NCBI RefSeq assembly: GCF_947488515.1
Contig: NZ_CANKZF010000003.1
Span: forward strand, 124,001-188,000
Source of the DNA: an uncultured Nocardioides sp.
Lineage (GTDB): Bacteria > Actinomycetota > Actinomycetes > Propionibacteriales > Nocardioidaceae
Reading direction: 5' to 3'
DNA: 64,000 bases
Shown: positions 16,601 through 24,709 of the stretch, piece by piece
Position numbering within the stretch: position 1 is the first letter of the stretch
How the letters are laid out: every line of letters begins with the position of its first letter
The notes under the pieces: model-generated
Seen by the model: only the letters and a program-made list of their open reading frames with translations
What the model was told of the DNA's origin: nothing
Database searches by the model: none
Position numbers and translations under genes: made by a program

Positions 16601-17086
16601 TCGACCCTTCTCGTCGCCGCGCAGGTGGGCGTCGGTCATCGCCGCGGCCAGCCGGTGGTAGCCCTCGACGCCCCGCGCCAGCACCAGCAGGTGGCTGCCC
16701 TCGGGGTCGGGGACGCCGTTCTGCGGCCCACTGAGTCCGAGCGACAGCTCGGCGCCGAAGACGGTGGGCAGGTCGTAGGCAGCCGCCGCCTCGGCCAGCA
16801 TGGGGGCGCCGTAGAAGCCGTCGTGGTCGGTGATCGCGAGGGCGTGCAGGCCCAGCCGGACGGCCTCCTCGACCAGCTCGGCGGGCGAGGAGGCGCCGTC
16901 GAGGAAGCTGAAGTGGCTGTGGCAGTGCAGCTCGGCATAGGGGGTGGCCGACGCGGGTCGCTCGATCGAGCGGGCCTCGGTCGCCGCGCGCTTGCGGCGC
17001 GACACCGGTGCGTCGTCGGCACCGGGCAGCCCGCTCAGCCGACGCTCCAGCTCCTTCCACCGCATGGCGGGGTTGTTCCAGCCCAT
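13682..17086 (-). CDS. dnaE2: Error-prone DNA polymerase DnaE2
   Basis: An 1134-residue C-family DNA polymerase. N-terminal PHP domain (about 50-270, with YAELHCHSHFSFLDGAS), palm with catalytic acids in PDIDVDF (D442, D444, D446), thumb and fingers with the PGPIQGGAVHPYVRR block, and a C-terminal OB fold (RRVHVGGLVTHRQRP). At about 1130 residues it is shorter than the replicative DnaE1, and its place after imuB identifies it as DnaE2, the polymerase of the actinobacterial mutasome that copies past lesions during SOS. The start is 12 bases after the imuB stop. Expression should be under LexA through the operator at 19390. Confidence 0.95.
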   Translation of the reverse strand: MGWNNPAMRWKELERRLSGLPGADDAPVSRRKRAATEARSIERPASATPYAELHCHSHFSFLDGASSPAELVEEAVRLGLHALAITDHDGFYGAPMLAEAAAAYDLPTVFGAELSLGLSGPQNGVPDPEGSHLLVLARGVEGYHRLAAAMTDAHLRGDEKGRPVYDLDELAEQGRGHWAVLTGCRKGAVRQALATGGEPAAAEALDRLTSLFGLEHVLVELSPRPGADATNASLAGLAAVHGLDVVAAGNVHHATPQRHRLASAMAAVRARRSLAELDGWLDLSGSAHLRSGEETAAALPSYPDAVARTVTLADELAFDLRKASPALPKRQIPEGHSADSWLRVLAERGFAERYAGVPHEREARERLEHELRVIAEKDFAGYFVIVHDIVAFARERKILCQGRGSAASSAVCYALGITAVDAVFYKLPFERFISAHRDEEPDIDVDFDSDRREEVIQWVYDTYGRRNAAQVANVIAYRPRMAVRDAAKALGFSPGQQDAWSKQIDGWKSVVAGDQGDPDAHDVPAPVVALAEELMGAPRHLGIHSGGMVLTERPIGEVCPIERGRMDRRTVLQWDKDACESMGLVKFDLLGLGMLGALDHMMRLVADHLGEQWDLATMPKEEPAVYDMLCRADSIGVFQVESRAQIGTLPRLRPREFYDLAIEIALIRPGPIQGGAVHPYVRRATGQEAVTYDHPELVPVLERTKGVPLFQEQLMAMAVTLGDCSRDDADLLRRAMGSKRGVERIESVKQKLYAGMERRGITGDLADSIYVKILSFANFGFAESHALSFALLVYASSWFKLHYPAAFLAGLLRNQPMGFYSPQSLVHDARRHDVDVRRPDVTLSEAQADLEPLHPSGAEGTVATGLDVCCQPRFERVEWVPGTPDPVPAHRRDGALAVRLGLDSVRGIGLEVARRIVAARDDAPFTGITDLSRRADLTSAQLEALATAGAFDAWGLDRRSALWAAGFAEGSEHLPGITPAPAAPTLPGMSEPELTLADLWATGISPDRHPIEHLRDGLRRAGVRSVAELADAESGRRVHVGGLVTHRQRPGTAMGVTFLNLEDETGMLNVVCSIGVMKAHRQAARNKVAVVVRGRLERNEGVTNLVADRVEGIDVVVPGAGAVLQARASSRDFR

Positions 17087-17098
17087 CAGCGCACCCGC

Positions 17099-18685
17099 TC
17101 AGTCATAGCCGGCCTCCAACGACCAGCCGTCCGGCGCTCGCAGCAGGAGCCACGCCCGGCCGTCGGCACCGACGACCTGGAAGCGCGCGGTTGGTCCGGC
17201 CCCGCCCGACCACCAGCCCTCGTCGGTGGGCCACGGCCCCGCCCACGCCGTCACCGGCTGCCAGGGCAGGTCGCCGGTCGGCCCGGCGACCCGAAAGTGA
17301 CGCGGCTCCCCGCTCACCACGCCGCGGTCGGTGACGCGCACCGGGCGGCCGCCGTCGTCGACCACCTCGGCGGCCCGGGGAGGGGCGAACACCCGGACCG
17401 GTGCCGGCCCCGGCACCCGGCCCGGCCACGGCCGGTCCGCCGGACGCAGGTCGACCGCCCGATCGCCCCACGGCACCAGTGCCTGCCGCGCCGACGGGCT
17501 GCGACCGCCCTGCAGCACCGGGCGGCGTACGGCGTCGAAGCCGACCATGCCCTGCACCCGGGCCACCCCGCGCTCGACGAGGTCGTGGGACGCCGACCCC
17601 CAGAGCGCCTCCCCGTGCGCGGCCGCCGGCTCGACGAGCTCCGGCACGAAACGCACGCGGTCGATCGGCGCGCGCACGACGCCCGCGTCCTTGCGGCCGC
17701 GCAGCGAGCCGCTGACCCCGCTCGTGGACCCGGCCGACTGCAGCTGCCAGTGGACGCGGTCGACGAGGTCGCGCGCACTGAAGTGGCGCGGGTGCAGCCA
17801 GGAGCGCGACGAGCACACGACCCCGTCGGACTCGGCCTCGACCCGCACGCCGGTGGCGACGAGCTGGTGGTGGGCGAGCTGGGTGACGAAGCGCTCGGCG
17901 GTGGTGCGGACGCTGAAGGTGATCGCCTCGACGGAGTCGAGCGGCGGCTCGAACGGCACTTCCGCGTCGAGCTCGGGCGGCGGGGTGCGCGCCGCGAACA
18001 GCGTCGGGTCCTCGCCCCGCGCCCGTCGGCGGACCGTCGCACCGTAGGCGCCGAGCCGGTGCTCGACCGCGTCGCCCGGCAGGTCGGCGAGGTCGCCCAG
18101 GGTGCGCAGGCCGAGGCGCTGCAGCAGGCCCACGAGCTCGCGACCGCGGGCGCCGTCGTCCTGCAGCACGTGGACGGGCAGTCCGCGCAGGAACGCGGGC
18201 GACTCTCCGGGAGGGACGACCGTCCACGCCTGCACCTCCGCCACCCGGGCGGCCTGCTCGGCGGTGAACAGGTCGTCGGCGATGCCGACCCGCACGTCCC
18301 ACACGCCCGTCTCGACCAGCGCCTGGCAGGCGGTCGCCGCCGCGGCGGTCTCGCTGCCGTACCAGCTGCCCGGGGCCCGGACGGCGAGCAGCCCGGGGCG
18401 CAGGGCGGCCACCCCCGGGCGCAGGTCCTCGACCACGGCGAGGACCGGCTCGAAGGCCCGTGCGTCCCGGTCGGGGTTGGTCGGCAGCAGCAGCAGCTCG
18501 GGACACCGCGCCTGCGCGTCGCGGCGGCGCTGCCCGCGGCGTACGCCCTCGGCGCGGGCGGGACCGTTGCAGACCTCCACGACGTTGGCCGAGAGCACGG
18601 CGGCGGGGGAGCGCAGCGACCGGTCCGCCGCCTCGAGCGCCGCGACCACGGACCAGTCGGGGCACCACACGACCATGACCCTCAT
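17099..18685 (-). CDS. imuB: ImuB-like inactive Y-family polymerase subunit
   Basis: A 528-residue Y-family polymerase relative. The N-terminus MRVMVVWCPDWSVVAALEA replaces the catalytic DxD segment of active enzymes (normally close to the start), so the protein is probably catalytically dead, as known for ImuB. Helix-hairpin-helix and little-finger regions follow (LGDLADLPGDAV). ImuB links DnaE2 to the beta clamp and ImuA'. The start ATG 18685 has GAGGG about 8 bases upstream; longer in-frame extension upstream runs into imuA'. It is the middle gene of imuA'-imuB-dnaE2, with gaps of 13 and 12 bases. Confidence 0.9.
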   Translation of the reverse strand: MRVMVVWCPDWSVVAALEAADRSLRSPAAVLSANVVEVCNGPARAEGVRRGQRRRDAQARCPELLLLPTNPDRDARAFEPVLAVVEDLRPGVAALRPGLLAVRAPGSWYGSETAAAATACQALVETGVWDVRVGIADDLFTAEQAARVAEVQAWTVVPPGESPAFLRGLPVHVLQDDGARGRELVGLLQRLGLRTLGDLADLPGDAVEHRLGAYGATVRRRARGEDPTLFAARTPPPELDAEVPFEPPLDSVEAITFSVRTTAERFVTQLAHHQLVATGVRVEAESDGVVCSSRSWLHPRHFSARDLVDRVHWQLQSAGSTSGVSGSLRGRKDAGVVRAPIDRVRFVPELVEPAAAHGEALWGSASHDLVERGVARVQGMVGFDAVRRPVLQGGRSPSARQALVPWGDRAVDLRPADRPWPGRVPGPAPVRVFAPPRAAEVVDDGGRPVRVTDRGVVSGEPRHFRVAGPTGDLPWQPVTAWAGPWPTDEGWWSGGAGPTARFQVVGADGRAWLLLRAPDGWSLEAGYD

Positions 18686-18698
18686 TGCCGGACCCTCG

Positions 18699-19379
18699 TC
18701 ATGCCCGTCGGATCTCCCGGACCTCGCGGGCCTGCCACTCGGAGCCCGGGTCGACCCGGTGCACGCCCGGCCAGGCCAGGTCGGCGCGCTGGGGTGGCCG
18801 CGCGCCCCGGTGCACCGCGACGCGGGCCCGCCTCTCCCGCAGCTCACCGGCGCCCGACGTCGGGCCGGTCCAGACCGACTCCTCGACGCTCAGCCGGGCC
18901 GACACGCGCGGCCACTGGCCGTGGACGACCAGCACCGCGGACCTCGTGCGCAGCCGGGAGTCGAGGATCCCGGCGGTGCGCTCGTCGACGGTGGCCGGTG
19001 GGCGGAGCACCACCACCCGCAGCACGTCGACGAGGGCTGCGGTGACCTCGAGCCAGTGCTCGCCGGGGTCGGGCACCAGCACGGTGCGTGACAGCTCGAT
19101 GCCGAGCTCCGCGGCGGCCTCGGCGCCGAAGTCGGTGCACCCGGCGAAGCCGACCCACTCGCCGGCCCGCGAGGCCCCGGCGGCGAGGGCGAGCGCGAGC
19201 GACGCCGAGTCCACGGCGTAGGTCGACCCGGCCTGCAGGGGGACCAGGTCGGCCAGTCCGGGCAGGGTGGCGACGGGGTCCCCGGCGGGCCTGCGCTCCA
19301 TCGCGGCGACCCGCTCGCGCAGCTGCTCGACCACGGACCTGCCCGGGTCGAGCGCGGCGACGGAGCGGGCAGACGACAT
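18699..19379 (-). CDS. imuA': ImuA'-like mutasome accessory protein
   Basis: A 226-residue RecA-superfamily-like protein without a convincing Walker A motif. It has the strand pattern LQAGSTYAVDSASLALALAAGAS and GEWVGFAGCTDFG, then LSRTVLVPDPGEHWLEVTAALVDVLRVVVL, as in actinobacterial ImuA'. It is weakly conserved, and the call rests largely on its place as first gene before imuB and dnaE2 and directly behind a LexA operator. ImuA' is required together with ImuB for DnaE2 mutagenesis. Start ATG 19379 lies only 10 bases from the SOS box, so the message may be leaderless or nearly so. Confidence 0.85.
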   Translation of the reverse strand: MSSARSVAALDPGRSVVEQLRERVAAMERRPAGDPVATLPGLADLVPLQAGSTYAVDSASLALALAAGASRAGEWVGFAGCTDFGAEAAAELGIELSRTVLVPDPGEHWLEVTAALVDVLRVVVLRPPATVDERTAGILDSRLRTRSAVLVVHGQWPRVSARLSVEESVWTGPTSGAGELRERRARVAVHRGARPPQRADLAWPGVHRVDPGSEWQAREVREIRRA

Positions 19380-19389
19380 GGCTCCATGA

Positions 19390-19405
19390 TCGAACACGTG
19401 TTCGA
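19390..19405. promoter_or_regulatory. LexA SOS box
   Basis: TCGAACACGTGTTCGA, a perfect 16-base palindrome matching the mycobacterial/actinobacterial SOS consensus TCGAAC-N4-GTTCGA. It lies 10 bases upstream of the imuA' ATG and should repress the imuA'-imuB-dnaE2 operon until LexA is cleaved after DNA damage. It is also 150 bases upstream of the divergent PLD-like gene, probably too far to matter there. Confidence 0.93.
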
Positions 19406-19555
19406 ACGAGTCAAGCGAGGGCCCGGCGTTGCCGCCCTGCGGGTGGGTCATCACACCACGACCTGGACGCCGTGGCGAGACGCGGTGCGATGCGCGGCCC
19501 GGAACGGGCCGGGTCTGCTTATGCTGACCAGACTGTTCGACGGAAGGGTGGGGTC

Positions 19556-21004
19556 GTGTCGATCATCTCGAGGCTCGTGGGGAGCCTGTGCCTGCTACTG
19601 GTGGTCTCGCTGGGACTGGTGGCTCCCGGCCAGGCGAGCGACGTCGCGTCGTCAGCCGGGCAGGCGGCGGCGGCCAAGCCGAAGCCGAACAAGTGGGAGG
19701 CCTTCAGCGGCCCCTTCTTCAACGACCCACACCTCGCCAAGGGTCACTTCGAGATCGAGCGGCGGGTGATCCAGACCATCAACAACACGCCCAAGGGCTC
19801 GTCGATCAGGATCGCGATCTACTCCTTCGACCGGCTGCCGGTCGCGCATGCGCTGGTGGCGGCCCACCGTCGTGGGGTGCAGGTGCAGATGCTGCTCAAC
19901 GACCACTGGGAGACGCCCGCCATGAAGGTGGTGCGTGCCGAGATCGGCAAGAACCGCAAGAAGAACAGCTTCATCTACAAGTGCCGGCAGAGCTGCCGGG
20001 GTGCGGCCAACGAGTTCAACAACCTGCACTCGAAGTTCTACCTGTTCAGCCAGGCCGGGAAGTCCGAGGACGTCCTGGCGGTGGGCTCGGCCAACATGAC
20101 GCGCAACGCCGCCGTCCACCAGTGGAACGACCTCTACTTCACCGACGGCGACCACGACCTGTTCCGCCAGTTCGTGGCGCTCTTCAAGGACATGTCCAAG
20201 GACTACGACACCCGTCAGGAGCCGTGGTACTTCTGCGGTGTCCCGACGGGTCCCGGGTGCGACGACGTGGTCGACAAGCACACGGCCGTCGCGTTCCCGC
20301 GGGTCTCGCGGCCGCAGGACGACCTGGTGGTCACCCTGCTCAACCGGGTCCAGTGCCTGACGCCCGACCCGGTGACCGGGAAGGTCAAGCGCACCCGTGT
20401 GGCCCTGTCGATGCACACCATGCGCGGGGCTCGCGGCGACTACCTCGCCGAGGCCATCCGACAGAAGTGGGTCCAGGGCTGCGACGTGCGGGTCACCTAC
20501 GGCCTCATCGGCTACCACACGAAGGGCGTCATCGCCGCGCCGACCAAGCGCGGTCGTATCCCGCTCCGGTCGACGGGCATGGACTACAACCTCGACGACA
20601 ACTTCGACCTCAACAACGACGGCATCGACGACCTGATCCTCGACTACTACAGCCACCAGAAGTACCTCATCGTCCAGGGCACCTTCGCCGGCGTGCCCGA
20701 CACCTCGATGGTGCTGACCGGCTCGGTGAACTGGTCGAGCCTGAGCACGGCCAACGACGAGGTGTGGTTCACGGTGAAGGGCGCGAAGGTCGCGGACAAG
20801 TACCTCAAGAACTTCGACTACCAGTGGAACAACACCCGCAACACCCGCAACGCCTACACGACGACCTACGCCAACTTCCGGGTCCGCCGAGAGGTGCGCC
20901 GGCCCGACGGCTCGATGCGCACCGTCTGGCGGACCGTCCGTCGCCCGGTCACCACCGTCGAGCCCGACCACTACCTCCCGGGTCCCTACTGGGAAGCCGA
21001 CTGA
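19556..21004 (+). CDS. Secreted phospholipase D-like domain protein
   Basis: A 482-residue exported protein from GTG 19556 (GGAAGGG 7 bases upstream; TATGCT -10-like hexamer at 19520-19525). Signal peptide: hydrophobic residues about 8-25 ending GLVAPGQASD. Two PLD-type motifs follow: LHSKFYLF with GSANMT (about residues 158-185), and SHQKYLIV with GSVNWSS (about residues 364-395). PLD-superfamily members are phospholipases or nucleases that use the two histidines. Here the aspartate of the HxKxxxxD pattern is replaced by serine in motif 1 and glutamine in motif 2. The central part contains many aspartates (NLDDNFDLNNDGIDDL), possibly calcium-binding. Substrate unknown. Confidence 0.8.
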   Translation: MSIISRLVGSLCLLLVVSLGLVAPGQASDVASSAGQAAAAKPKPNKWEAFSGPFFNDPHLAKGHFEIERRVIQTINNTPKGSSIRIAIYSFDRLPVAHALVAAHRRGVQVQMLLNDHWETPAMKVVRAEIGKNRKKNSFIYKCRQSCRGAANEFNNLHSKFYLFSQAGKSEDVLAVGSANMTRNAAVHQWNDLYFTDGDHDLFRQFVALFKDMSKDYDTRQEPWYFCGVPTGPGCDDVVDKHTAVAFPRVSRPQDDLVVTLLNRVQCLTPDPVTGKVKRTRVALSMHTMRGARGDYLAEAIRQKWVQGCDVRVTYGLIGYHTKGVIAAPTKRGRIPLRSTGMDYNLDDNFDLNNDGIDDLILDYYSHQKYLIVQGTFAGVPDTSMVLTGSVNWSSLSTANDEVWFTVKGAKVADKYLKNFDYQWNNTRNTRNAYTTTYANFRVRREVRRPDGSMRTVWRTVRRPVTTVEPDHYLPGPYWEAD

Positions 21005-21049
21005 CCGACGGCGTGCCGCCTGGTCGCCGGAGCCCTGGAGCGCGACGTC

Positions 21050-23824
21050 ATGGTCGATCTCGACATGCAGGCACCGCGGCTGGTCGGGCGCGCCAGCGAG
21101 CTCGCCGTCCTCGACGACTTCGTTCGCGGGTCCGTCTCCGGCGGCGGTGCCCTGCTCGTCACCGGTGATCCCGGGGTCGGGAAGTCAGCGCTGCTCGACG
21201 CCGCGGTCCGGGCGGCCGCGGCGCACGGCACCCGGGTCATCAGGGGTGGCGGGGTGGAGTACGAGGCTGACGTCGGCTTCGCGGTCCTGCACCAGCTGCT
21301 CGGTCCGCTGGGCGACCACGTCGAGGAGCTTCCCGCCTCGCGCCGGTCCGCCCTGGAGGTCGCTCTGGGGCTCGCGTCGGGCCCCGCCCCCGACCGGCTG
21401 TCGGTGCTCGACGCCGCCCTGGCCACCTTCCGCCGGGCAGCAGCAGCGGCGCCGCTCCTGGTGGTCGTGGACGACATGCACTGGCTCGACGAGGCCACCG
21501 CCTCGGTCATCGGCTTCGTCGGCCGCAGGCTCGCCGACAGCCGGGTCGGCCTCCTGGGTGCGGCCCGGACCGGGGAGGGTGGCTTCGCCGGCGGGGCGGG
21601 CTGGCGCGAGCTGGTCGTCCCGGCACTGGGGCACGAGGCGTCACTGGACCTGCTCGGCGCCCGCTTCGCCCACCTCCCCGCGCGGGTACGCCGAGACGTG
21701 GTGGAGGAGGCCCAGGGCAACCCCCTGGCGCTGCTCGAGTTCGCCGCGGCCGAGGGATCGCGACTGACCCCCGGCGCGCAGTGTGCCGCCACGGTGGCCA
21801 CCGGGGCGGGCCGGGCGGTGCGCCGGTTGTACGACGAGCGGGTGGCCCGCCTGCCGGCCGACACCAGGCTGCTCCTGCTCCTGGCGGCGCTCGAGGGGTC
21901 GGGCAGCCTCGCCGTGCTCGCGTCGGCCGGAGGACCCGGGCTCGAGGCACTCGGAGCCGCGGAGCGCGACCACCTCGTCATCGTCGACGAGCGGGTCGGG
22001 GAGCTGTTCTTCCGGCACCCGATGGTCAAGACCGTGGTGGTGGAGGAGTCGACGCACGACGAGCGACGCACGGCCCACGCACGTCTGGCCGAGGTGTTCA
22101 CCGGACAGGTCGAGCGACGGGGGCTCCACCTGGCGGAGGCGGCCGTGGAGCCGTCGGAGGAGGTGGCCGCGGCCGTCGAGGCGGGTGCGGACGCGACCCT
22201 GCGACGCGGCGACGTCGTCGGAGGCGTGAGCAGGCTGCTCCGGGCCGCTGACCTCAGCCCCGATCCGTCGGCCCGCGGCCGTCGGCTGGCCCGGGCGGCG
22301 TTCGTCCGTGCGTTCTCCGAGGGCCGGCTGGAGAGCGCGTCGCTGATGCTGCAGGAGGCGCGACGCGACGACCCGCGGCTCGGGGACTCCTTGCCAGCCG
22401 CCGCCGCGTCGGCGTACCTGCTGCTCAACACCGAGGGCGACGTCGAGACCTCGCACCGCCTCCTGGTCGAGGCCGTGGACGCCGCCCTGGACGACCCCGG
22501 TCGTGACGAGGAGGTCCTCTCGCTGGCGCTCTACACGCTCGTGGCCGTGTGCCACTTCGCCGGCAGGCCGGAGCCGTGGGACGCGTTGGACGACCTGCTG
22601 GGCCGGCTGCAGCCGTCGAGCGCCCCCGACGCCGTCCTGCTGGCCCAGGCCCACGGCGACCCGGCCCGGGCGACGCCGTGGGCGCTGCGCGAGATCGACC
22701 GAGCCGTCTCGGGGCTGGGCGACACCCTGGACGCCGGCCTCGTCGTGCGCACCGCCGTCGCGGGTTTCTACCTCGACCGCCTCCCCGCGTGCCGGCCCGC
22801 ACTCGACCGCGTGGTCCGCGACGGCCTGGACGGTGGCGCGGCCGGCTCGGCCGTCATGGCGCTCAACATGGTGGCCTTCGACGACCTCGGGGCAGGGCGG
22901 TGGGACGGCACCCGGCAGGCGGCGAACGAGGCGATCGCGCTGGGTCGCAGTCGCGGCTACACGCTCTACGAGTGGTCCAGCCGGTACGCCCTGGCGCTGG
23001 TCGCCGCCCATCGGGGCGAGCACGACGAGTGCAGGACCACGTGCGACGAGATGGTGGCGTGGGCCCGCCCGCGTGGCGTCGGACGGCTCGACGACTGTGT
23101 CCACCACGTCCTGGCCCAGGCCGCACTCGGTGTCGGGGACTTCACCGCTGCCTTCGACCACGCGTCGGCGGTCAGCGGCCCGGGCATCCTCGAGGGGCAC
23201 AACCCTCAGGCCCTGTGGTGCGCCCTCGACCTGGTCGACGCGGCCCTGCACTCCGGTCGGGCCGCCGAGGCGGACGCGCACGTCGCCGCCATGCGGGCCG
23301 TCGACCTCGGGCGGCTCTCTCCCCGCTTCGCCCTCGTCACCTCGGCGGCCGAGGCGATGGTCGCGTCCGACGAGGAGGCGCTGCACCTCTTCGAGGACGC
23401 GCTCACGCTTCCCGGTGCGGACTCGTGGCCGTTCGAGCTCGCCCGCGTGCGCCTGGCACATGGGGAACGGCTGCGACGGCTGCGTCGCGCCCGCGAGGCA
23501 CGGACCCAGCTCGTCGCCGCCCGTGACGGGTTCGACCGGCTGGGCGCTTCACCGTGGTCGCGGCGAGCGTCGATCGAGCTTCGCGCGACGGGACCGACGC
23601 GCGGGGTGGGCGGCGTCGACGGGGCGGCAGCCCTGACGCCGCAGGAGCTCGAGGTCGTGCGGCTGGCCGCCGGCGGGTTGACGAACCGCGAGATCGCCAC
23701 CCGCCTGTTCGTGTCCCCGCGGACGGTGTCCACGCACCTCTACCGGGCGTTCCCCAAGCTCGGGGTCAGCACCCGCGCCGCGTTGCGCGACGCCCTGGGT
23801 GTCGGGTCGGACGACGCCTCCTGA
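21050..23824 (+). CDS. Large LuxR-family ATP-binding regulator (LAL type)
   Basis: A 924-residue LAL regulator. N-terminal AAA module with Walker A GDPGVGKS (residues 39-46) and Walker B LLVVVDDMHWLDEA (about 139-152); a long helical, TPR-like middle region (about 350-830); a C-terminal LuxR helix-turn-helix with LTPQELEVVRLAAGGLTNREIATRLF and RTVSTHLYRAFPKLGV. LAL proteins are transcription activators that respond to an unknown ligand through the middle region. The alpha/beta hydrolase gene 123 bases downstream may be a target, but two hairpins separate them. The PLD-like gene is 46 bases upstream on the same strand. Confidence 0.9.
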   Translation: MVDLDMQAPRLVGRASELAVLDDFVRGSVSGGGALLVTGDPGVGKSALLDAAVRAAAAHGTRVIRGGGVEYEADVGFAVLHQLLGPLGDHVEELPASRRSALEVALGLASGPAPDRLSVLDAALATFRRAAAAAPLLVVVDDMHWLDEATASVIGFVGRRLADSRVGLLGAARTGEGGFAGGAGWRELVVPALGHEASLDLLGARFAHLPARVRRDVVEEAQGNPLALLEFAAAEGSRLTPGAQCAATVATGAGRAVRRLYDERVARLPADTRLLLLLAALEGSGSLAVLASAGGPGLEALGAAERDHLVIVDERVGELFFRHPMVKTVVVEESTHDERRTAHARLAEVFTGQVERRGLHLAEAAVEPSEEVAAAVEAGADATLRRGDVVGGVSRLLRAADLSPDPSARGRRLARAAFVRAFSEGRLESASLMLQEARRDDPRLGDSLPAAAASAYLLLNTEGDVETSHRLLVEAVDAALDDPGRDEEVLSLALYTLVAVCHFAGRPEPWDALDDLLGRLQPSSAPDAVLLAQAHGDPARATPWALREIDRAVSGLGDTLDAGLVVRTAVAGFYLDRLPACRPALDRVVRDGLDGGAAGSAVMALNMVAFDDLGAGRWDGTRQAANEAIALGRSRGYTLYEWSSRYALALVAAHRGEHDECRTTCDEMVAWARPRGVGRLDDCVHHVLAQAALGVGDFTAAFDHASAVSGPGILEGHNPQALWCALDLVDAALHSGRAAEADAHVAAMRAVDLGRLSPRFALVTSAAEAMVASDEEALHLFEDALTLPGADSWPFELARVRLAHGERLRRLRRAREARTQLVAARDGFDRLGASPWSRRASIELRATGPTRGVGGVDGAAALTPQELEVVRLAAGGLTNREIATRLFVSPRTVSTHLYRAFPKLGVSTRAALRDALGVGSDDAS

Positions 23825-23866
23825 GCGTCGTACGCCTCGAGGTGGCCGACGCATGGCAGTCATCTG

Positions 23867-23890
23867 ACGGACGCTGTCGCAGGCGTCCGT
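23867..23890 (+). terminator. Hairpin after the LAL regulator
   Basis: ACGGACGC, 8-base loop, GCGTCCGT: a perfect 8-base stem starting 43 bases after the stop codon. No U-tract. Likely terminator of the regulator message. Confidence 0.45.
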
Positions 23891-23909
23891 GACGAGGGTG
23901 GGAGGTCGA

Positions 23910-23928
23910 GAGGCGGACCCGCCGCCTC
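23910..23928 (+). repeat. Second hairpin, in the hydrolase leader
   Basis: GAGGCGG-ACCCG-CCGCCTC, a perfect 7-base stem that ends 19 bases before ATG 23948 of the hydrolase gene. It may be a second terminator or a leader structure that affects access to the ribosome-binding site GGAAGGA, which follows at 23934-23940. Confidence 0.4.
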
Positions 23929-23947
23929 GCCACGGAAGGACCACAGC

Positions 23948-24694
23948 ATGACCATCTACCCTCCGAGCAACACCCCTGACGGGCCCCGACCCACGGTGGT
24001 GCTCGTCCACGGTGCCTTCGCCGAGTCGGCCAGCTGGAACGACGTCGTCGCGTCCCTCCTCGCAGACGGCTACCCCGTGGTCGCGGCGGCCAACCCGCTG
24101 CGCGGCCTGCAGGCCGACGCGGACTACCTGCGCGCGGTGCTGGCCGGCGTCGACGGCCCCATCGTCCTGGCCGGCCACTCCTACGGCGGGAGCGTGATGA
24201 GCGAGGCCGCCGACGGCAACGCCGCGGTGAAGGCGCTGGTCTACGTCGCCAGCTTCATCCTCGAGGAGGGCGAGAGCACCGGCGAGCTCGCGGCGAAGTT
24301 CCCCGGCGGCGAGCTCGGTCCCGCCCTGCGACCGGTACCGGTCCGGGGGCCGGACGGCCAGGAGGCCGCCGACCTCTACATCCAGCAGGACCGCTTCCGC
24401 GAGGTCTTCGCCGCCGACGTCCCGGAGGACGTGACCGCCCTCATGGCGGCCACCCAGCGTCCGATCGTGGGCGACGCGCTGGAGGCGAAGGCGACCGCGG
24501 CCGCCTGGAAGACCATCCCGTCGTGGAACCTCGTCACCCTCGACGACCTGGCCGTCCCCGCTGCGTCCCAACGCTTCATGGGTGAGCGCGCGGGGTCGCA
24601 CAACGTCGAGGTCGCCGCGTCCCACGCGGTGACGGTGTCGCAGCCGGAGGTCGTCGCCCGGCTCATCGACGAGGCGGCGCGGGCGACCGCCTGA
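23948..24694 (+). CDS. Alpha/beta hydrolase
   Basis: A 248-residue cytoplasmic hydrolase. The oxyanion strand TVVLVHGAFAES is near residue 20, the nucleophile elbow is GHSYGGS with S78, and the terminal SHAVTVSQPEVV supplies the histidine. This subfamily (often annotated as EstC-like or generic alpha/beta hydrolase) covers esterases and C-C hydrolases, and no substrate is indicated. GGAAGGA lies just upstream of the ATG. The gene is convergent with the FUSC gene, 15 bases apart. Confidence 0.85.
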   Translation: MTIYPPSNTPDGPRPTVVLVHGAFAESASWNDVVASLLADGYPVVAAANPLRGLQADADYLRAVLAGVDGPIVLAGHSYGGSVMSEAADGNAAVKALVYVASFILEEGESTGELAAKFPGGELGPALRPVPVRGPDGQEAADLYIQQDRFREVFAADVPEDVTALMAATQRPIVGDALEAKATAAAWKTIPSWNLVTLDDLAVPAASQRFMGERAGSHNVEVAASHAVTVSQPEVVARLIDEAARATA

Positions 24695-24709
24695 CCTGTG
24701 GCGCGGCTG

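Noticed and set aside
14168..19045. A 1625-codon open frame on the plus strand
   Set aside because: It is antisense to dnaE2 and imuB, which have clear catalytic motifs. Long antisense frames are expected at this GC content, and its translation is low-complexity.
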